From: DAOQAK01 sp043801235
Lineage (GTDB): Bacteria > Bacteroidota > Bacteroidia > Bacteroidales > CG2-30-32-10
Reading direction: 5' to 3'
Assembly: GCA_043801235.1 (NCBI GenBank)
Contig: JAZDMF010000158.1
Coordinates: 1-9,259, forward strand
Length of the DNA stretch: 9,259 nucleotides
How positions within the stretch are numbered: the first letter of the stretch is position 1; each line of letters opens with the position of its first letter. The notes beneath the pieces are model-generated. The model was not told the DNA's origin, did not search any database, and was given only the letters and a program-made list of their open reading frames with translations. The translations under genes were made by a program, and so were the position numbers. Below, one piece after another: positions 5,371 to 9,259 of this stretch.

Positions 5371-5387
5371 ATGGATTTATAATCCGT
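5371..5387 (+). repeat. Inner weak hairpin, left copy 1
   Basis: Arm atggatt, loop tat, arm aatccgt, with one T-G wobble. Its core ggatt-tat-aatcc matches the outer hairpin core ggatt-tgc-aatcc except in the loop, so it looks like a decayed second copy of the same hairpin. It is repeated at 5497-5513. Confidence 0.7.
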
Positions 5388-5424
5388 TCAGTTATCATTT
5401 TTAATTTAGCATAAAACTATTTAT

Positions 5425-5508
5425 ATGGGCATCAAAAACAAAATCACAGTAGGAAATATGTGCTCATCGGGATTTGCAATCCCGATGAAAAAAACTATGG
5501 ATTTATAA
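5425..5508 (+). pseudogene. Truncated duplicate of the RAYT start (27-codon remnant)
   Basis: Reading from the ATG at 5425 gives MGIKNKIT, identical to the first eight residues of the intact transposase, then VGN, after which the frame runs into the second copy of the left end and stops at 5506-5508. It is a by-product of the 126-bp duplication and not a functional protein. Translation initiated here would end about 40 bp upstream of the real start, so it could act as a leader peptide, but that is speculation. Confidence 0.7.
5465..5487 (+). repeat. Outer REP hairpin, left copy 2
   Basis: Identical to the hairpin at 5339-5361 (10-bp stem, loop tgc). The four bases before it are tgct, and the minus-strand right-end hairpin is preceded by agct, so gct-catc is shared between this copy and the right end; copy 1 has gcc-catc. 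Confidence 0.9.
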
Positions 5509-5513
5509 CCCAT
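5497..5513 (+). repeat. Inner weak hairpin, left copy 2
   Basis: Arm atggatt, loop tat, arm aacccat. The change from aatccgt in copy 1 repairs the wobble at one position (g to a) but creates an A-C mismatch at another, so pairing is six of seven. Confidence 0.6.
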
Positions 5514-5550
5514 TCAGTCATCCTTTTTAATTTAGCATAAAACTATTTAT

Positions 5551-6093
5551 ATGGGCATCAAAAACAAAATCACTGAAGGAAATGTTTATTTTCTTACCAT
5601 GACAATCATTAACTGGATTGATATTTTCACAAAACCTTTTTATAAGCATATCATTGTCGATTCTTTAAATTATTGTATTAAAGAAAAAGGATTAATAGTT
5701 TATGGCTGGTGTCTCATGACCAACCACCTTCATATGATCGCATCTGCTGAAAATGATTTGAATCTGTCAGATATCATCAGGGATTTTAAAAAACATACAA
5801 GTAAAGCTATTTCTGAAGAAGTTAAAAATTCGCGGGACGGACGCAAAGAATGGCTTTTAAATCATTTTGCTTTTTATGGCAAGATTCATCCTAAAAAAAT
5901 TCAATATAAAGTATGGCAGGACGGAAACGACCTTAAAGAAATAAATTCGAATGATTTCCTTTTGCAAAAGCTGAACTATATCCACGACAACCCTGTGAGA
6001 GCTGAATTTGTAGACGAACCGCATCACTACAAATACAGTTCAGCTGCTGATTATGCAGATATGAAGGGATTAGTAAAAATCACTTTAGTATGA
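5551..6093 (+). CDS. REP-associated tyrosine transposase (RAYT, Y1/HUH)
   Basis: The family acts on single-stranded DNA at REP hairpins, nicking and joining through a 5'-phosphotyrosine. The 180-residue protein is full length. The HUH metal-binding motif is NHLHM at residues 58-62 (His59 and His61), within the typical YGWCLMTNHLHMIAS. The catalytic Tyr is expected at Tyr143 in KLNYIHDNPVRAEFV, followed by the family ending EPHHYKYSSAADYA. No frameshift or internal stop is seen, so the enzyme may be active. Start is the ATG at 5551; the equivalent ATG 126 bp upstream belongs to a truncated duplicate. No Shine-Dalgarno site is present. The gene lies convergent to the large reverse-strand gene, with its stop 55 bp away and the right-end hairpins in between. 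Confidence 0.93.
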   Translation: MGIKNKITEGNVYFLTMTIINWIDIFTKPFYKHIIVDSLNYCIKEKGLIVYGWCLMTNHLHMIASAENDLNLSDIIRDFKKHTSKAISEEVKNSRDGRKEWLLNHFAFYGKIHPKKIQYKVWQDGNDLKEINSNDFLLQKLNYIHDNPVRAEFVDEPHHYKYSSAADYADMKGLVKITLV

Positions 6094-6097
6094 ACTC

Positions 6098-6112
6098 AGG
6101 AATACAATTCCT
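6098..6112 (+). repeat. Inner weak hairpin, right end
   Basis: Arm aggaat, loop aca, arm attcct: a perfect 6-bp stem with a 3-nt loop, starting 4 bp after the transposase stop codon. It is followed by ttttctttct, so on the forward strand it could also serve as a weak terminator for the transposase transcript. It mirrors the inner hairpins at the left end. Confidence 0.6.
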
Positions 6113-6122
6113 TTTCTTTCTG

Positions 6123-6145
6123 CATCCGGATTGCAAATCCGGATG
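6123..6145 (-). repeat. Outer REP hairpin, right end (inverted)
   Basis: Arm catccggatt, loop gca, arm aatccggatg; read on the minus strand the loop is tgc, as at the left end. Relative to the left hairpin one stem pair is swapped from G-C to C-G on both arms, which preserves pairing. It ends 3 bp from the stop codon of the large reverse-strand gene. Confidence 0.9.
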
Positions 6146-6148
6146 AGC

Positions 6149-9100
6149 TTACCTGCAAACAACAACTCTGACAACAATATGCTTTTCCATTTGTGTCGAC
6201 AATTCAAGAAAATACATTCCTTCTTTTAATTTGCTTACAGAAATCATTTCCTTTTGACTTATCAATTCGTCTTTACTGAACACCAATCTTCCGGTAATAT
6301 CTGATAAACTCATATGCATTATTGCGTCATCAACTTCATTGTTGATTACATAAACAATATCGTTTACAGGATTCGGCATAACAGAAACAAAGCTTCCTAT
6401 ATATTCACCAATTCCTGTATTCAAATCCACATGAACAGCAAGGGTCGCAGTATCCTGGCATCCATAAGTATCGGTTTCTATTACGGTTATCAATCCATTC
6501 CCCACACTTGTCCATAAAATATTAACACTGTTGGTTCCGGCACCCGATTGAACAGTACCACCATTGACCTGCCATAAATATGTAGAGCCGGCATTCTGTG
6601 TAACAGAATAAGATTCTGTATAGTTTTGTATCACAGTATCTGCACCTGTAACAGCACTGGTCTGTATGTCAGAGATCGTAACGGTCACACTGTCATCACA
6701 GGTTGTTATTCCATCAGAAATTGTCACTGTAAATGTGGTGGTCTGTGATGGCATTACCATTATACTTGAAGCTGTGCTGCCAGTATTCCATGAATAGGTG
6801 TAGGCAGGAATATTTGTAGTTGCATTATATGTTATGATGTCACTTTGACAAAGCACGGTATCATTTTCAATAATGTAACCTCCGAATACAGTAACGGTCA
6901 CATCATCCGATGCCGAGCATCCGCCCGATGAAACTGTAACATTATATGTTATCGTGGCTGGTGGTGTTGCAACAGGATTGCTGATATTGGTTGCGCTTAA
7001 CCCTGTTGAAGGAGACCAGAAATAACTTGAACCACCGCTTGCATCGAGTGTTGTGTTGCCCCCGCGGCAAACAATTATATCGGCTCCGGCATTAGCTGTA
7101 GGTATAGGGTTAACAGTTATTGTAACAGTATTTGAATAAAGGGTTGTAATGCCATCAGTGGCTTCTCTTCTGAAACAAGTGGTTTGGGTAATTCCGGAAG
7201 GAATATTATAGGTAGCAGATGTTGCACCAGAAATATCACTCCACCCCGAAGCGCATCCGCTGACAGTTGTGGATTGCCACTGGTAGGTAATGGGTCCGGT
7301 GCCACCCGAAGCAGGTGTTTGCGAAAATGCAGCCGGATCGCCGCCTGTACATACTGATTGACTCTCAGCAATACTTCCTGCCGTCAGAGGAGATGTAGCC
7401 AGCGTTGTTCCGCATGTTGATGGTATGGCTCCTGCCATTGAAATATTGTCAAGCACCACGCTGAATACATAGCTGTCGTTATAACCGCAGTTTGGTTCAA
7501 TGTAGAATAGGATATTTGACAAATTTGTACATGTTGTAAGATCAAAAATTACATCCACATTCACGCATGTGCGAGACTGGTCGAACTTGAGCCATAAGCC
7601 GTTTATATCAGTATATCCTACATCAATTCCCCCAATCTTTACATTGGATGCATTTTTATAACCCCCGTCCACCCACATGTAGAAACGCGTTTTATCATTC
7701 GGATGTGCTGAGAAATACGAATTTGAAATATCAAAATTTAATGTAACGCTTGTATTTCCGGTGCAGTTGGCCTGCGGAGTACGTACAAAGCATCCGAAAT
7801 AATTATTCCATGATCCTGTTTTTCCAATATTACCATCAGTACAACCTCCTGTAGAACTGTAGACCAACGCGCCTGATGAACATGTTGAAGGCGACCAGTA
7901 TTTTGTAGTTGTTGAAGATCCGTTGCTGAAGTTGGTACTTGTGGTAAACTGTTCCAGTGGTAATATGCTCGTGCCTGATGAATATCTTACATCGCCATCA
8001 AAATTCTTGGCTTTTGCATAAAAACAATATTGTGTGGTAGCTGTGAGCCCGTTTACAACAACAGTCCCCCATGCTGACTTTGTCTGATAAACCTCAGTGG
8101 CGCCAAGGGTTCCATCAGCCTGAACATACTCTGCTGTTGCAGTGCAATAAATGGAAAAAGTAGTTATGGCAGGGTTTGCCACAGGTGTTTCAGCAATAAG
8201 AGTAAGATCGAGTGTGTTTGATGTTGCGTTGACAATTGATGGAACTGCAGGAACATCGCATGCCGTATAAATAGGATACTGTGTACAGTTTGTATAACTG
8301 CAATAGGTTGTTCCTTTAAATGCCCTTACTTTGTAATAATACGAAACATTAGGGTTATCACTGCAGTTATGGTCGTAGGTCAATGCTGTTCCGGTATAAA
8401 GAGAGGCCCATGAAGTTCCGTTCGTAGAATACTGCAATTCATAGCCATCGGCTCCGGTGAGAGATGTCCATGAAATACTCATATGATGAGCCGTTCCGTT
8501 AGCCGGGTTTCCGATAACAGCAGTACACGATGCCGGCGCTCCCAGAACATTTACTGTAACGCTGCTCTGGTCATTGCATGCTCCGTCGGCAGAACATTCT
8601 ACGTGTGCAGTATACGTTGCTGTAGAAATTACAGAAGGAACAGTGATGGTAGAGTATGATGTATTCCACAATGCTGTTACAGATGAAAATGATGTGCCAT
8701 TCCAGTAATTTGTTCCGTCGGTCCATGTGTATTCCCAACTGCCCAAACATCCTGAACCTCCGATAGGATTTGCTGTAAGTGTCACAGACGCTCCGCTGCA
8801 TTCGGTAGTGGTACCGATAACATTATTTGCTTTCGCAGTCAGGGTAGGCGATATACAAATCAAATTTGCAATATTCAAAGTATAATCTTCCGTTTCTCCG
8901 TAATCGCGTGTTGAGCATGGGTCGGTGCTTGTAAAGCCTTCATCATCATAAGCACAGCGCACACGCATTACAACACTTCCGTTGTATGCATTTGCAGGAA
9001 CAGTGAAATTGAATGTCTTTATCTGGTTTGTAGCAGTGGCTTGCAGCTGACCTATGAATTCGTTGGCATCAAGAAAATCAAGATCACCGTTAAAATCTAT

Positions 9101-9259
9101 CCATACTGCAATTTTTCCATAATTCACAGGGCTTCCGTTATCGCTGTATCTTACGTTTACGGAATAGGGACTTCCTGCATTTACATTTGTTGAATAAGCT
9201 GTATAATCGAAGTATGCCGGCGGAGAATTTGTAATGGTGCTGGTGTTGGTGATGGTTCC
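6149..9259 (-). CDS. Large secreted multidomain protein with T9SS type A sorting domain (5' end outside window)
   Basis: Visible are 1036 C-terminal residues; the frame stays open to the window edge, so the true start is beyond it, and the GTG at 9127 is internal to a domain. Counting from the edge, residues about 12-131 are a GEVED domain (VWIDFNGDLDF, then YGETEDYTLNI). Residues about 134-241 are Ig-like, 243-333 and 335-438 fibronectin III-like, and 439-612 a Trp/Cys-rich segment resembling a jelly-roll binding domain (ending SVVLDNISMAG). Residues about 622-944 are four Ig/PKD-like repeats, including NPIPTANAGADIIVCRGGNTTLDA. Residues 959-1036 are the type A sorting domain: VMPNPVNDIVYV, LSDITGRLVF, LKEGMYFLEL, and a basic-hydrophobic end. 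It should be exported through the T9SS and released or anchored at the surface; an adhesin or extracellular matrix role is inferred. Repeated Cys pairs suggest disulfides. No catalytic domain is visible in this part. Confidence 0.88.
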   Translation of the reverse strand, partial: GTITNTSTITNSPPAYFDYTAYSTNVNAGSPYSVNVRYSDNGSPVNYGKIAVWIDFNGDLDFLDANEFIGQLQATATNQIKTFNFTVPANAYNGSVVMRVRCAYDDEGFTSTDPCSTRDYGETEDYTLNIANLICISPTLTAKANNVIGTTTECSGASVTLTANPIGGSGCLGSWEYTWTDGTNYWNGTSFSSVTALWNTSYSTITVPSVISTATYTAHVECSADGACNDQSSVTVNVLGAPASCTAVIGNPANGTAHHMSISWTSLTGADGYELQYSTNGTSWASLYTGTALTYDHNCSDNPNVSYYYKVRAFKGTTYCSYTNCTQYPIYTACDVPAVPSIVNATSNTLDLTLIAETPVANPAITTFSIYCTATAEYVQADGTLGATEVYQTKSAWGTVVVNGLTATTQYCFYAKAKNFDGDVRYSSGTSILPLEQFTTSTNFSNGSSTTTKYWSPSTCSSGALVYSSTGGCTDGNIGKTGSWNNYFGCFVRTPQANCTGNTSVTLNFDISNSYFSAHPNDKTRFYMWVDGGYKNASNVKIGGIDVGYTDINGLWLKFDQSRTCVNVDVIFDLTTCTNLSNILFYIEPNCGYNDSYVFSVVLDNISMAGAIPSTCGTTLATSPLTAGSIAESQSVCTGGDPAAFSQTPASGGTGPITYQWQSTTVSGCASGWSDISGATSATYNIPSGITQTTCFRREATDGITTLYSNTVTITVNPIPTANAGADIIVCRGGNTTLDASGGSSYFWSPSTGLSATNISNPVATPPATITYNVTVSSGGCSASDDVTVTVFGGYIIENDTVLCQSDIITYNATTNIPAYTYSWNTGSTASSIMVMPSQTTTFTVTISDGITTCDDSVTVTISDIQTSAVTGADTVIQNYTESYSVTQNAGSTYLWQVNGGTVQSGAGTNSVNILWTSVGNGLITVIETDTYGCQDTATLAVHVDLNTGIGEYIGSFVSVMPNPVNDIVYVINNEVDDAIMHMSLSDITGRLVFSKDELISQKEMISVSKLKEGMYFLELSTQMEKHIVVRVVVCR

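Larger units (their letters stand above)
5339..5590 (+). repeat. 126-bp tandem duplication of the RAYT left end
   Basis: Copy 1 (5339-5464) and copy 2 (5465-5590) have an exact 126-bp period. Over the first 109 bp they differ, by my reading, at four bases near 5382-5398; after that they diverge at the codon after Thr/Ile-Thr in the transposase start. Each copy contains the strong hairpin, the weak hairpin, an AT-rich leader and the transposase start codon with its first eight codons. Only copy 2 continues into the intact gene. The period is a multiple of three. Confidence 0.9.
5339..6145 (+). mobile_element. RAYT element with mirrored double-hairpin ends
   Basis: A single-gene element bounded by inverted hairpin pairs. 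The left boundary is a strong hairpin (5339-5361, repeated at 5465-5487) followed, after a 9-nt A-rich linker, by a weak hairpin. The right boundary read on the minus strand is the same: strong hairpin (6145-6123), 10-nt A-rich linker, weak hairpin (6112-6098). The outer hairpins share arm length 10, loop 3 and the core ggatt-tgc-aatcc. The gene inside is a Y1/HUH transposase of the REP-associated type. No target-site duplication is visible, as expected for this enzyme class. Left and right boundaries lie 2 and 3 bp from the stop codons of the flanking convergent genes. Actual mobility is inferred, not shown. Confidence 0.75.

Noticed and set aside
5339..5487. CRISPR-like array from the repeated 23-bp hairpins
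   Set aside because: Only two direct copies exist, the intervening DNA is itself duplicated rather than unique, and no cas genes are present; a RAYT element explains it.
7117..7371. Second reverse-strand open frame inside the large secreted-protein gene
   Set aside because: It lies out of frame within an Ig-like region of an intact gene and shows no recognisable features; the same holds for 8571-8801 and the forward frame at 6314-6517.
9125..9127. GTG as the start of the large reverse-strand protein
   Set aside because: The frame continues to the window edge and encodes the beginning of the same GEVED domain, so this GTG is internal and the gene is partial.

Overview
The window reads as the chromosome of a member of Bacteroidota, probably an environmental or metagenomic lineage. 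The evidence is the absence of Shine-Dalgarno sequences, three start-proximal matches to the Bacteroidota -7 element TAnnTTTG, a ribosomal protein S16 with a long C-terminal tail, and several type IX secretion (T9SS) markers: a PorP/SprF-like protein, a CHU_C (type B) C-terminal domain and a type A C-terminal sorting domain. I did not recognise the species.

Positions 1-383 are non-coding, with degenerate palindromic repeat debris and then a probable promoter. Positions 384-2372 hold a forward translation cluster: rpsP (S16, with seven 8-residue repeats in its tail), rimM (ribosome maturation) and a trmN6-like tRNA adenine-N6 methyltransferase whose catalytic NPPY motif reads CPPY. After a degenerate pyrimidine-rich repeat comes a stand-alone gene (2488-2835) with its own promoter and terminator. 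It encodes a small exported protein built almost entirely from six 13-residue DSKYDA repeats, resembling the DUF6150/'Septknot' family.

Positions 2945-5336 look like a three-gene forward operon: a PorP/SprF-type outer-membrane protein, a probable surface lipoprotein ending in a CHU_C domain, and an exported class I glutamine-amidotransferase-like hydrolase (peptidase C26). The spacings are 4 bp and 3 bp. The first two genes are plausible partners, since SprF-like proteins serve type B substrates; the role of the hydrolase is unknown.

Positions 5339-6145 are a compact RAYT (REP-associated tyrosine transposase) element. Each end carries a strong outer hairpin and a weak inner hairpin, and the two ends are mirror images. 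The outer stems differ by a compensatory base-pair swap, and the left end is tandemly duplicated with a 126-bp period, including the first codons of the transposase. The element fills the gap between two convergent genes and begins 2-3 bp after the stop codon of each.

Positions 6149-9259 are the C-terminal 1036 residues of a very large reverse-strand secreted protein (GEVED, Ig-like, fibronectin III and a possible jelly-roll domain, then a type A T9SS sorting domain). Its 5' end lies outside the window.

The best candidates for something little described are the mirrored double-hairpin RAYT element, the exported cysteine-bearing repeat protein, and the lipoprotein/type-B-domain/PorP operon.
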